A stretch of DNA of 64,000 bases, taken from positions 6,448,001 through 6,512,000 of the forward strand of contig OY781040.1 of NCBI GenBank assembly GCA_963676095.1, written 5' to 3'. This document shows, piece by piece, positions 52,726 through 60,907 of the stretch (its first letter is position 1; every line of letters starts with the position of its first letter). This stretch comes from G963676095 sp963676095 (lineage in GTDB: Bacteria; Bacteroidota; Bacteroidia; Bacteroidales; Prolixibacteraceae). The notes under the pieces are model-generated. The model had not been told where the DNA came from and searched no databases. It was given only the letters and a program-made list of their open reading frames with translations. A program made the translations under genes and the position numbers.

Positions 52726-54330
52726 ATGTCTTCATTTATTTATCAAAAACCATTCCCGGTTGAAAAGGATACCACGAAATACCGGTTACTGACAAAAGAT
52801 TATGTATCAGCTATTGAAGTTGACGGAAGAAAAATACTGAAGGTAGCTCCGGAAGCATTGGAACTTCTTGCAAAGGAGGCTATTGCCGATGTGTCTTTTT
52901 ACCTGAGGCCTGCCCATCTGGAAAAAGTAAGAAGCATCCTTGACGATCCGGAAGCAACAGATAACGACCGTTTTGTCGCTTATACCATGCTGGTAAACCA
53001 GGTGGTTGCAGCAGAGGGAGAGCTTCCGACCTGTCAGGATACAGGAACTGCCATCGTAATCGGGAAAAAAGGGGAGAATGTCTGGACTGGGGCTAACGAT
53101 GCCCGTTATCTTTCAAAAGGAATTTATGAGACCTATAAAGACAGGAACCTTCGGTATTCGCAGGTCGTTCCCCTTACCATGCTTGACGAAAAGAATACCG
53201 GGACCAACCTGCCTGCCCAGATTGATATTTATGCAGAAGAAGGAAATAAATATGAATTTCTTTTCCTGACAAAAGGCGGTGGATCGGGGAATAAAACTTA
53301 TCTGTACCAGCAGACCAAGGCATTGCTTACCGAGGAGAACCTGACAAAATTTATCGAGGAAAAAATAAGGGACCTCGGAACTTCCGCCTGCCCGCCATAC
53401 CATCTCGCGCTGGTCATTGGAGGAACTTCCGCCGAGGCTACGCTGGCTGCGGTAAAGAAAGCTTCTGCCGGCTATTTCGACTACCTTCCTACCCAGGGGA
53501 ATGAGGGCGGTCAGGCTTTCCGCGACCTAGAATGGGAAGAAAAGGTCCTGAAAATCTGCCGCGAAAGCGGTATTGGCGCCCAGTTTGGCGGGAAGTATTT
53601 TGTTCATGATGTCCGCGTAATCCGTATGCCCCGGCATGCAGCTTCCTGTCCGGTGGGAATTGGGGTTAGTTGCAGTGCCGACCGGAATATCAAGGCCAGG
53701 ATCACAGAAGAAGGGATTTTCCTGGAAGAACTGGAAAAGAACCCGGCCCGTTTCCTGCCCGAACATGCGCCGGAACTGGCAGAGCCTGTGAATATCGATC
53801 TGGACCGGCCAATGGATGAAGTGCTTGCAGAACTGACAAAACATCCGATAAAAACAAGGTTAAACCTGAGCGGAACGTTGATTGTTGCCCGTGATATTGC
53901 CCATGCCCGGATCAAGCAAATGATCGACGAAGGTAAGCCTATGCCTGAATATTTTAAGAAGCACCCCGTTTATTATGCGGGCCCTGCCAAAACCCCGAAA
54001 GGAATGCCTTCAGGAAGCTTTGGCCCTACAACGGCCGGACGTATGGACCCTTATGTCGATCTGTTTCAGAGCCTGGGCGGTTCGATGATCATGGTGGCCA
54101 AAGGTAACCGGACAAAACAGGTGACCGATGCCTGCAAAAAACACGGAGGTTTTTATCTTGGATCGATCGGGGGACCTGCAGCAATCCTGGCGAAAGAGAG
54201 CATAAAATCGGTTGAGATTGTCGATTTTGAAGAACTCGGGATGGAAACTGTAAGAAAGATCAGAATTGAAAATTTCCCCGCGTTCATTATTGTCGATGAT
54301 AAAGGGAACGATTTCTTCGAACAACTGTAA
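52726..54330 (+). CDS. Fumarate hydratase, class I (iron-sulfur)
   Basis: It hydrates fumarate to malate with an oxygen-sensitive [4Fe-4S] cluster. The 534-residue single-chain form has the alpha part (LPTCQDTGTAIVIGKKGENVWTG, SQVVPLTMLDEKNTGTNLPAQID, FLTKGGGSGNKTYLYQ, LGTSACPPYHLALVIGGTSAE) and the beta part (GTLIVARDIAHARIKQMIDEG, YYAGPAKTPKGMPSGSFGPTTAGRMDPYVDLFQ, MIMVAKGNRTKQVTDACKKHGGFYLGSIGGPAAILA). Cluster cysteines are in TCQD, SACPP and HAASCPVGIG. Use of the class I enzyme fits an anaerobic or microaerobic lifestyle. A terminator separates it from the convergent OTC gene. Confidence 0.95.
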   Translation: MSSFIYQKPFPVEKDTTKYRLLTKDYVSAIEVDGRKILKVAPEALELLAKEAIADVSFYLRPAHLEKVRSILDDPEATDNDRFVAYTMLVNQVVAAEGELPTCQDTGTAIVIGKKGENVWTGANDARYLSKGIYETYKDRNLRYSQVVPLTMLDEKNTGTNLPAQIDIYAEEGNKYEFLFLTKGGGSGNKTYLYQQTKALLTEENLTKFIEEKIRDLGTSACPPYHLALVIGGTSAEATLAAVKKASAGYFDYLPTQGNEGGQAFRDLEWEEKVLKICRESGIGAQFGGKYFVHDVRVIRMPRHAASCPVGIGVSCSADRNIKARITEEGIFLEELEKNPARFLPEHAPELAEPVNIDLDRPMDEVLAELTKHPIKTRLNLSGTLIVARDIAHARIKQMIDEGKPMPEYFKKHPVYYAGPAKTPKGMPSGSFGPTTAGRMDPYVDLFQSLGGSMIMVAKGNRTKQVTDACKKHGGFYLGSIGGPAAILAKESIKSVEIVDFEELGMETVRKIRIENFPAFIIVDDKGNDFFEQL

Positions 54331-54356
54331 TAAAGAAGATTAATTTTAATATTCTT

Positions 54357-54398
54357 TCAGACCTGGCAAGTCCCTGAACCTGCCAGGCCTGATTTTTT
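54357..54398. terminator. Terminator between fumarase and OTC genes
   Basis: TCAGACCTGGCA and TGCCAGGCCTGA pair over 12 positions with one mismatch around a 12-base loop, followed by TTTTTT. It mainly serves the fumarase transcript. Confidence 0.78.
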
Positions 54399-55396
54399 CA
54401 GGAAAGGGTGGCTACCATTACCGACTTAATGGTATGCATCCGGTTCTCTGCCTCGTCGAATACAATCGATGCCGGGCTTTCAAACACATCTTCTGTTACT
54501 TCCAGTCCGTCCATCCCGAATTTTTGATAAATAACCTCGCCTGTTTTGGTTTCCCGGTTATGATAGGCCGGAAGGCAATGCATAAATTTTACACCGGGGT
54601 TCCCAGTCATTTCCATAACTTTCCGGTTTATCTGGTAGGGCGAAAGCAATTCGATCCGTTTGGCCCATACTTCATCGGCTTCGCCCATCGAGACCCACAC
54701 ATCGGTATAAAGAAAATCGCAGCCTTTTACAGCTTCGGCAACATTATCCGTGATCGTGATCTTTGCCCCAGTTTTTGCCGCTATTTTACGGCAGGTAGTG
54801 ACCAGATCATCCGATTGCTGGTATCCGGCCGGGGCAGCGGCCCTGAAATCCATGCCCATCTGGGCAGCCCCCACCATCAACGAGTTTCCCATGTTATTAC
54901 AGGCATCTCCCAGGAAACAGAATTTCATTTCTGAAAAAGGTTTGTCAAGGTGTTCCTTCATGGTCATCAGGTCGGCAAGGACCTGTGTCGGGTGAAATTC
55001 CGTTGTTAAACCGTTCCACACGGGAACTCCTGCATATTGGGCCAGCTCTTCAATAATTTTTTGTCCGTATCCGCGGTATTCGATACCGTCATACATTCGT
55101 CCAAGTACCCGGGCTGTATCTTTCATCGATTCCTTTATTCCTATCTGAGAGCCGGTCGGTCCCAGATAAGTTACCCTTGCCCCCTGATCGTATGCGGCGA
55201 CCTCGAATGCACAACGGGTACGGGTAGACGTCTTTTCAAAAATCAGGGCAATATTTTTACCTTTCAAAAACTGTTTCTCTGTTCCGTTCCTTTTCGCCTC
55301 TTTTAATTCTGCCGCCAAGTCCAGAACGTAATTGATTTCTTCAGGATTAAAATCCAGCAACTTCAGAAAGTTTTTGTTTTTTAGGTTGATAGCCAT
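54398..55396 (-). CDS. Ornithine carbamoyltransferase (E. coli ArgF-like)
   Basis: It transfers a carbamoyl group between carbamoyl phosphate and ornithine/citrulline. The 332-residue protein has FEKTSTRTRCAFEVAAYDQGARVTYLG (carbamoyl-phosphate STRT motif), FHPTQVLADLMTM, and the ornithine-site FMHCLPAYHNRETKTG with the HCLP motif. The C-terminus FESPASIVFDEAENRMHTIKSVMVATL closely matches E. coli ArgF. Many Bacteroidota instead use an N-acyl-ornithine transcarbamylase for arginine synthesis, so this ordinary OTC may be catabolic. No arginine-deiminase, carbamate-kinase or arg genes lie in the window to decide. Confidence 0.92.
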   Translation of the reverse strand: MAINLKNKNFLKLLDFNPEEINYVLDLAAELKEAKRNGTEKQFLKGKNIALIFEKTSTRTRCAFEVAAYDQGARVTYLGPTGSQIGIKESMKDTARVLGRMYDGIEYRGYGQKIIEELAQYAGVPVWNGLTTEFHPTQVLADLMTMKEHLDKPFSEMKFCFLGDACNNMGNSLMVGAAQMGMDFRAAAPAGYQQSDDLVTTCRKIAAKTGAKITITDNVAEAVKGCDFLYTDVWVSMGEADEVWAKRIELLSPYQINRKVMEMTGNPGVKFMHCLPAYHNRETKTGEVIYQKFGMDGLEVTEDVFESPASIVFDEAENRMHTIKSVMVATLS

Positions 55397-55473
55397 ATTT
55401 AATGCATTTAAATTCGTCGAAAAAAGTTAGTTAATAGCGCGGAAACAGGATTTTTATCTATTCCGTGCAGATT

Positions 55474-57348
55474 TTAAGACTTTTCGCTCAATTCGAGCCA
55501 TCTCATCTCTTTTTCTTCCAGTTCACCGGACAACACAGCAAAACGTTGACTTTTCCGTAACAAGGAATCGTTGTTTAGTTCCCCGGAATTCATTGCTTCC
55601 ATAAGCTCTTTTTTTTCAGCTTCCAGCTGACCGATTTCAATCTCCAGTTGCTCAACCTCTTTTTTTTCCTTAAACGTAAGCTTTTTGGATGATTGCTGTT
55701 TGGGGGCCTCCGGTACCGGTTTATTTTTTTGCTTTTCTTCTCCCTCTTCCTTTTTCTGTTGTTTTTCCTGTTCGATGCGGCTTTCCCGGTATATAGTGTA
55801 GTTTCCCGGAAAATCCTTGATTTTTCCATTTCCCCCGAACACGAATAAGTGGTCAACAATCTCGTCCATGAAGAAACGGTCGTGCGAGACAATAACAACA
55901 CATCCGTCAAAAGCCGATAAATATTCCTCAAGTACGCCAAGGGTCATGATATCCAGGTCATTCGTAGGTTCGTCAAGGATCAGGAAATTTGGATTTTGCA
56001 TGAGTATGGTACACAGGTATAGCCTTCTTCGTTCTCCGCCGCTGAGTTTCTCAACCGGGCTGTACTGGGTCTCCGGGGGAAACAAAAAACGGGTCAGTAA
56101 CTGGCTGGCGGTCATTTGGCTTCCGTCTTCAAACCGGACTACTTCCGCAATATTCCTGATAACATCAATCAACTTTTCATCGGGTTTAAACTCGATCCCT
56201 TCCTGCCGGTAGTAACCGGTCCTGATTGTTTGTCCTGTTTCTATCTTTCCCTTATCGGCAGGGATTGCGCCGGTAAGCACATTCAGCAAGGTCGATTTTC
56301 CGGATCCGTTTTTTCCGACGATACCGACCTTTTCAAACCGGGAAAATTTATAGGTGAAATCGTCGATCAGGACCAGGTCTCCGTATGCTTTCGATACATG
56401 GTCCAGTTCGATTATTTTACTTCCCAGTCTGGCCGACGATATATTCAGATCAAGGTTTTCGTCCTTTCTTTTATAAGCAGCCTTATCTTTAAGTTCATAG
56501 AACTGATCGATGCGGTACCTTGCCTTATGGCCCCGGGCCTGGGGCATCCTGCGCATCCATTCCTGCTCCGTTCGTAACATGTTTTGGGCTTTTTCAACCG
56601 ATGCCTGCATCTGCTCGATCCGTTGCTGGCGTTTTTCGAGATAATAGCTGTAGTTCCCCTGGTACGAATAGATCAGATCCTCGTCGATTTCCATGATTTC
56701 ATTACAAACCCTATCGAGAAAGTAGCGGTCGTGCGTAACCATAAAAAGGGTGCACTTCGATTTTGCCAGATAACTTTCAAGCCACTCGATCATTTCGAGG
56801 TCAAGGTGGTTGGTTGGCTCATCAAGTAACAGGAGGTCGGGTTCATTGGCCAGAACATTGGCCAAAGCCAGCCTTTTCTGTTGTCCTCCTGATAATTCGC
56901 CAACCTTTTGGTCGAAGTTATCAATCTTCAGTTGTCCAAGGATCTGCTTTACCTTTACTTCAAAATCCCAGGCATGCAGCTCGTCCATTCTCCCAGAGAG
57001 GCGTGTGACAGCCTCCTGGTCGTTGTGTTTTATTGCCGCTTCAAAATCAGCAATAACCTTTAATACGGGGTTGTCTGATTTCAGTGCCCTTGCCAACACG
57101 GTCTGGTCAGGATCCATCTCCGGCATCTGTTTCAGGTACCCGATCTTAACATCGTTTGTCAGGGTAACTTTTCCCTCGTCAGGGGTTTCGTTCCCTGCCA
57201 GTATTTCCATTAACGTCGATTTTCCTGCACCGTTTTTTGCAATTAAAGCTACTTTCTGATCCTTAAAAATAGTAAACGAGATGTTTTCGAAGAGCATGTA
57301 ATCAGCATATCGTTTCGATAGTTGTTCTGCTTGAAGATAGGGAACCAT
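55474..57348 (-). CDS. ABC-F family ATPase (Uup/YdiF-like)
   Basis: A soluble protein of 624 residues with two ABC domains and no membrane segments. Domain 1 has Walker A IAKNGAGKSTLM and signature LSGGQQKRLALA with DEPTNHLDLE. The linker between the domains is the charged PtIM-type helix region (SYYLEKRQQRIEQMQASVEKAQ). Domain 2 has VGKNGSGKSTLL, LSGGERRRLYL and DEPTNDLDI. A C-terminal coiled coil (KKEEGEEKQKNKP, then EKKEVEQLEIEIGQLEAEKKEL) is the type seen in Uup. ABC-F proteins act on stalled ribosomes; Uup also affects DNA branch processing. The ATG at 57346-57348 (MVPYLQAEQLSKRY) is preferred over an upstream frame entering repeat DNA. Confidence 0.93.
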   Translation of the reverse strand: MVPYLQAEQLSKRYADYMLFENISFTIFKDQKVALIAKNGAGKSTLMEILAGNETPDEGKVTLTNDVKIGYLKQMPEMDPDQTVLARALKSDNPVLKVIADFEAAIKHNDQEAVTRLSGRMDELHAWDFEVKVKQILGQLKIDNFDQKVGELSGGQQKRLALANVLANEPDLLLLDEPTNHLDLEMIEWLESYLAKSKCTLFMVTHDRYFLDRVCNEIMEIDEDLIYSYQGNYSYYLEKRQQRIEQMQASVEKAQNMLRTEQEWMRRMPQARGHKARYRIDQFYELKDKAAYKRKDENLDLNISSARLGSKIIELDHVSKAYGDLVLIDDFTYKFSRFEKVGIVGKNGSGKSTLLNVLTGAIPADKGKIETGQTIRTGYYRQEGIEFKPDEKLIDVIRNIAEVVRFEDGSQMTASQLLTRFLFPPETQYSPVEKLSGGERRRLYLCTILMQNPNFLILDEPTNDLDIMTLGVLEEYLSAFDGCVVIVSHDRFFMDEIVDHLFVFGGNGKIKDFPGNYTIYRESRIEQEKQQKKEEGEEKQKNKPVPEAPKQQSSKKLTFKEKKEVEQLEIEIGQLEAEKKELMEAMNSGELNNDSLLRKSQRFAVLSGELEEKEMRWLELSEKS

Positions 57349-57420
57349 ATCAAAAATATTTTGTGCAAAAATAGGAATAATTTGCTTCACCGGAGGAAAC
57401 CGGAAAGCAGATTTCTGTTG

Positions 57421-57975
57421 CTACCAGACTGAACGCAAAGACGCAAAAAATAGTTCCTATTGTTAATATGGTTAACATTGTTACTGTTGTTTGAGGCTTC
57501 GCCGTTTGAAAGTTCGATACTTCGTCGTTTGAATGTTGTTTCGGCTCCCGGAGCTTTGTTTTTCTTTCCATTCTCTCATTCCATCATTCTTTCATTCACT
57601 AATTCACACCTTGCCAGTTCTCCAGTTCACCAATTCTCAATGCTCTTCCCCAACAGCGTAGCGTCAAACATTCAAACATCTATTGTTTGAGGCTACGCCG
57701 TTTGAGTGTTTGATACTTCGTTGTTTCTAAACTAAACGCTAAGGCACGAAGACTCAAAGGATGGTTTACTATTGTTGGTCGGTTCCCGGTCTTGATTCTC
57801 TTCTTCCAATTCACTCATTCCATCATTCTTTCATTCACTAATTCACACCTTGCCAGTTCACCAATTCTCAATGCTCTTCCCCAACAGCGTAGCGTCAAAC
57901 ATTCGAACATTCAAACATTCAAACCTTATTCTATCATTCCCTCATTCTATCATTCTATCATTCTATCATTTAATA
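57421..57975 (-). repeat. Composite short-period repeat block R7
   Basis: Same orientation as R3. The left part (57441-57580) is an inverted near-copy of the R2/R4 joint and 9-mer segment. Two successive copies of a CATCATTCTTTCATTCACTA to AGCGTCAAACATT segment occur at 57576-57672 and 57815-57903, the second shorter by exactly 8 bases. The block ends with a pure run of CATTCTAT octamers at about 57935-57968, some 60 bases before the nth start. Confidence 0.88.
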
Positions 57976-58035
57976 TTTCGATACTCTTATTCTCGTCATA
58001 ATCCTTATTTTTGTTTTTCAATACAATTTCTGATT

Positions 58036-58701
58036 ATGCAAAAGAAAGAACGATATCAGCGGGTAATAGAATATTTCCAAAGAACAATGCCTGTTGCCGA
58101 AACCGAGCTGCATTACTCCAGCCCCTACGAATTACTTGTTGCCGTGATCCTTTCAGCGCAATGCACGGATAAAAGGGTCAACCAGATTACACCCGAACTG
58201 TTCCGGCGGTTTCCGAAACCGGAGAGAATGGCGGAAGCAGAGCCAGCAGAAGTATTCGATTATATCCGGTCGTGCTCCTATCCCAATAATAAAGCGAAGC
58301 ACCTGGTCGGAATGGCCAGGATGCTGATTGGCGATTTCAACGGAATTGTTCCCGACGATATCGATGAACTGCAAAAACTTCCCGGCGTCGGACGGAAAAC
58401 GGCTAATGTTATCGCTTCGGTTGTTTACGAGAAGCCAGCCTTTGCTGTCGACACCCACGTATTCAGGGTGGCGGCAAGGATCGGGCTTACCGCGAATGCG
58501 AAGACCCCGTTGGAAACGGAAAAACAGCTTATGGAACATTTTCCGCCGGAGCTGGTCCCGCAGGCCCATCACTGGTTAATCCTCCACGGACGATATGTTT
58601 GCCTGGCCCGTAATCCGAAATGTCCGAAATGCGGACTGACCGGTGTGTGTAAATACTATGAAACGAACTTTGGGACTCAGACCTTGAACCAGGAGGCCTG
58701 A
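58036..58701 (+). CDS. nth: Endonuclease III
   Basis: A DNA glycosylase/AP lyase for oxidised pyrimidines in base excision repair (221 residues). The helix-hairpin-helix is LPGVGRKTA at residues 115-123 with catalytic K121; the catalytic aspartate is D139 (FAVDTHVFRV). The iron-sulfur loop has C189-x6-C196-x2-C199-x5-C205. The start is set at the ATG 58036 (MQKKERYQRVIEYFQ); the longer open frame upstream passes through repeat R7 and is not coding. Confidence 0.96.
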   Translation: MQKKERYQRVIEYFQRTMPVAETELHYSSPYELLVAVILSAQCTDKRVNQITPELFRRFPKPERMAEAEPAEVFDYIRSCSYPNNKAKHLVGMARMLIGDFNGIVPDDIDELQKLPGVGRKTANVIASVVYEKPAFAVDTHVFRVAARIGLTANAKTPLETEKQLMEHFPPELVPQAHHWLILHGRYVCLARNPKCPKCGLTGVCKYYETNFGTQTLNQEA

Positions 58702-58742
58702 TTAAGGGTTAAATAAAAATCAACAGATAAAAAAAGAGGGGT

Positions 58743-59936
58743 ATGGCGAAAAAATTTAAACCCTTAAGTTCTGTATTGATCAAGCCGTCAGGACCGGATT
58801 GCAATCTGAATTGCAGGTATTGTTTTTACCTGGACAAATCCGGGTTATTTCCGCAAAACACGGTTCATCGTATGGGCCCGGAAATACAGGAAGAGACAAT
58901 CAGGCAGGTCATGCAACAGTCGGGCGACAGCGTTTCCCTTGCCTGGCAGGGAGGAGAGCCTACCTTGATGGGACTTGAGTTTTTTCGGCGGGCAATCGAA
59001 CTGGAACAAAAATACGGGCATGGACAGATGACCGGGAATGGGTTGCAAACCAACGGGGTACTCCTTGATCGGGAATGGGCAAAATTCCTGAAGCAATACG
59101 AATGGCTTGTCGGGATTTCTTTGGACGGACCAGCCTTTATTCATGATCATTTCCGCCTTGACAATGGGGCAAAAGGGACCCATCAGCGCGTGGAAGACCA
59201 TGCAAAAATGCTGCTTGACGAAGGGGTTGCTGCCAATGCCATGTGTTGTGTGACCAGTCACTCCGTGAAATACCCGGAGGAATTATACAACTATTTTAAA
59301 ACATTGGGGCTTACTTATATGCAATTTATCCCGATTGTGGAGACAGACAGGGACGATCCGTCGAAAGCCGCCGCTTTTTCTGTTTCGGCAAAAGATTATG
59401 GCCAATTTTTGAATAAACTGTTCGACCTGTGGCTTGCCGATTTTAAGGATGGCCGGCCCGCTACTTCCATACGGCATTTCGAATCGGTATTTTATAATTA
59501 TGTCGGGATGCAGGCCCCTGAATGTACAATGATGAAGGAATGCGGCACTTATGTGGTGATCGAACATAACGGAAATGTGTATAGCTGCGATTTCTTTGTC
59601 GAACCCAAATGGAAGCTGGGAAATGTTATGTACGACCAGCTGGTTAACATGTTGAATTCGAAAAAGCAAACCCTGTTTGGTATGGCCAAGGCGCAATTGC
59701 CGCGGGAATGCCGTCAATGCAGATGGATCACCAAGTGCTACGGAGGTTGTACGAAGGACCGGATAAAAGATCCGCAGGACCACCGGAAACCCAGGTTTTG
59801 CAGTTCCTATAAAATGTTTTTTAGTCATGCCGATCCCGTGCTTTCCGGGATGGCGGTCCAATGGAAAGAACAACAAAAGTCCGTTCGGGACCGTGGGACC
59901 TATAACGCGTTCAATGATTTTATGCCAGTCCAATAA
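58743..59936 (+). CDS. Anaerobic sulfatase-maturase-type radical SAM enzyme
   Basis: A 397-residue radical SAM/SPASM protein. The SAM cluster motif is C20-x3-C24-x2-C27 (PDCNLNCRYCFYLDKSGLF). LAWQGGEPTLMG and VGISLDGPAFIHDHFR follow as in anSME. The SPASM region has APECTMMKECGTYVVIEHNGNVYSCDFFV and CRQCRWITKCYGGCTKDR, supplying cysteines for two more clusters. By family it oxidises a Cys or Ser to formylglycine in sulfatases, which is needed to break down sulfated glycans. No sulfatase gene is in this window, so the target is elsewhere. Confidence 0.9.
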   Translation: MAKKFKPLSSVLIKPSGPDCNLNCRYCFYLDKSGLFPQNTVHRMGPEIQEETIRQVMQQSGDSVSLAWQGGEPTLMGLEFFRRAIELEQKYGHGQMTGNGLQTNGVLLDREWAKFLKQYEWLVGISLDGPAFIHDHFRLDNGAKGTHQRVEDHAKMLLDEGVAANAMCCVTSHSVKYPEELYNYFKTLGLTYMQFIPIVETDRDDPSKAAAFSVSAKDYGQFLNKLFDLWLADFKDGRPATSIRHFESVFYNYVGMQAPECTMMKECGTYVVIEHNGNVYSCDFFVEPKWKLGNVMYDQLVNMLNSKKQTLFGMAKAQLPRECRQCRWITKCYGGCTKDRIKDPQDHRKPRFCSSYKMFFSHADPVLSGMAVQWKEQQKSVRDRGTYNAFNDFMPVQ

Positions 59937-59970
59937 TCCAGTATCAAATATCGAATATCAAGCATCCGTA

Positions 59971-60381
59971 ATGATCAGACAAAAAGAAATAACGCTTCCC
60001 CGCTTCAGAAGGGGATATCATTTGATTACAGACATTATCATGAAAGAATTGCCGGAACTGCCGGAAACAGGATTGCTTCACATCCTGTTGAAGCATACCT
60101 CGGCAGGGATTACGCTGAATGAAAATGCAGATCCTTCGGTACGTTACGATTTTGAGTCGTTTATGAATAAGATGATCCCTGAGAACGATCCGGTATATAC
60201 CCATGACGACGAAGGAAGCGATGATATGCCCGCCCATTTAAAGTCGTCAGTGATCGGTTCTGAATTGACAATCCCTGTAACGAGAGGGCGGCTCAACCTG
60301 GGGATTTGGCAGGGAATATACCTGTGCGAATTTCGTAATTACGGTGGTTCAAGAAGTATGGTATTAACCGTTTACAGTTGA
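59971..60381 (+). CDS. YjbQ/UPF0047 family protein
   Basis: A 136-residue protein of the YjbQ family (secondary thiamine-phosphate synthase fold). The start is set at ATG 59971 (MIRQKEITLPRFRRGYHLIT), giving the usual length; the longer frame overlaps the radical SAM gene. Signature motifs are TGLLHILLKHTSAGITLNENADPSVRYDFESF and THDDEGSDDMPAHLKSSVIG, ending LGIWQGIYLCEFRNYGGSRSMVLTV. The histidines and acidic residues of the metal-like site are present. The cellular role is not well defined. The 41-bp repeat array starts 46 bases downstream. Confidence 0.93.
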   Translation: MIRQKEITLPRFRRGYHLITDIIMKELPELPETGLLHILLKHTSAGITLNENADPSVRYDFESFMNKMIPENDPVYTHDDEGSDDMPAHLKSSVIGSELTIPVTRGRLNLGIWQGIYLCEFRNYGGSRSMVLTVYS

Positions 60382-60426
60382 ATTACTGACTCTTCAATCG
60401 TCTAAAGGCCCCTGTTTTTTATTGAA

Positions 60427-60858
60427 GCCTGTCGGATTCCGATAATGTCCCCTGCACTCGGCGGGAAGCCTGTCGGATTCCGATAACGTCCCCTGCGCTC
60501 CGCGGGAAGCCTGTCGGATTCCGATAACGTCCCCTGCGCTCCGCGGGAAGCCTGTCGGATTCCGATAACGTCCCCTGCGCTTCGCGGGAAGCCTGTCCAA
60601 TTTGGATAACGTCCCCTGCGCTCCGCGGGAAGCCTGTCGGATTCCGATAACGTCCCCTATACTCCGAGGGAAGCCTGTCCAATTTGGATAACGTCCCCTG
60701 CACTTCGCGGGAAGCCTGTCCAATTTGGATAACGTCCCCTGCGCTTCGCGGGAAGCCTGTCCAATTTGGATAACGTCCCCTGCGCTTCGCGGGAAACCTG
60801 TCCAATTTGGATAACGTCCCCTGCACTCTGCGGGAAACCTGTCCAATTTGGACAGGTT
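60427..60858. repeat. 41-bp tandem repeat array with alternative palindromes
   Basis: Ten full 41-base units start at 60427 and every 41 bases after it, with a partial eleventh from 60837. Each has CCTGTC, an 11-base perfect palindrome, AACGTCCCC (AATGTCCCC in unit 1) and a small hairpin CCTGCG-x3-CGCGGG. Units 1-4 and 6 carry TCGGATTCCGA; units 5 and 7-11 carry TCCAATTTGGA. The two forms differ at four positions that are fully compensated, and no mixed form occurs. In the second hairpin some changes are compensated too (GCG/CGC to GCA/TGC in unit 10). Units are contiguous with no unique spacers. Two minus-strand frames are open throughout because 41 is not a multiple of three; I do not count them as genes. 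Confidence 0.93.
60836..60858. other. 23-bp perfect palindrome closing the 41-bp array
   Basis: The last partial unit extends its palindrome outward to AACCTGTCCAA-T-TTGGACAGGTT, 11 bp per arm. It lies 37 bases before the -7 box of the downstream ECF sigma gene. It could be an operator, an upstream terminator for YjbQ (a T-rich stretch follows 16 bases later), or just the array end. Confidence 0.6.
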
Positions 60859-60894
60859 CAATATGAAAATTATTTTTTAATGAAGGGATTTTTT

Positions 60895-60902
60895 TACATT
60901 TG
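60895..60902 (+). promoter_or_regulatory. -7 box almost touching the ECF sigma start
   Basis: TACATTTG ends 5 bases before the ATG at 60908, again predicting a leaderless or near-leaderless mRNA. The upstream region is AT-rich with no clear TTG at -33. Confidence 0.45.
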
Positions 60903-60907
60903 CCTTC

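Noticed and set aside
57850..58035. N-terminal extension of endonuclease III
   Set aside because: It lies wholly in repeat R7; the protein homology begins at the ATG at 58036.
60427..60858. CRISPR array
   Set aside because: Units are directly contiguous with no unique spacers, and no cas genes are nearby.
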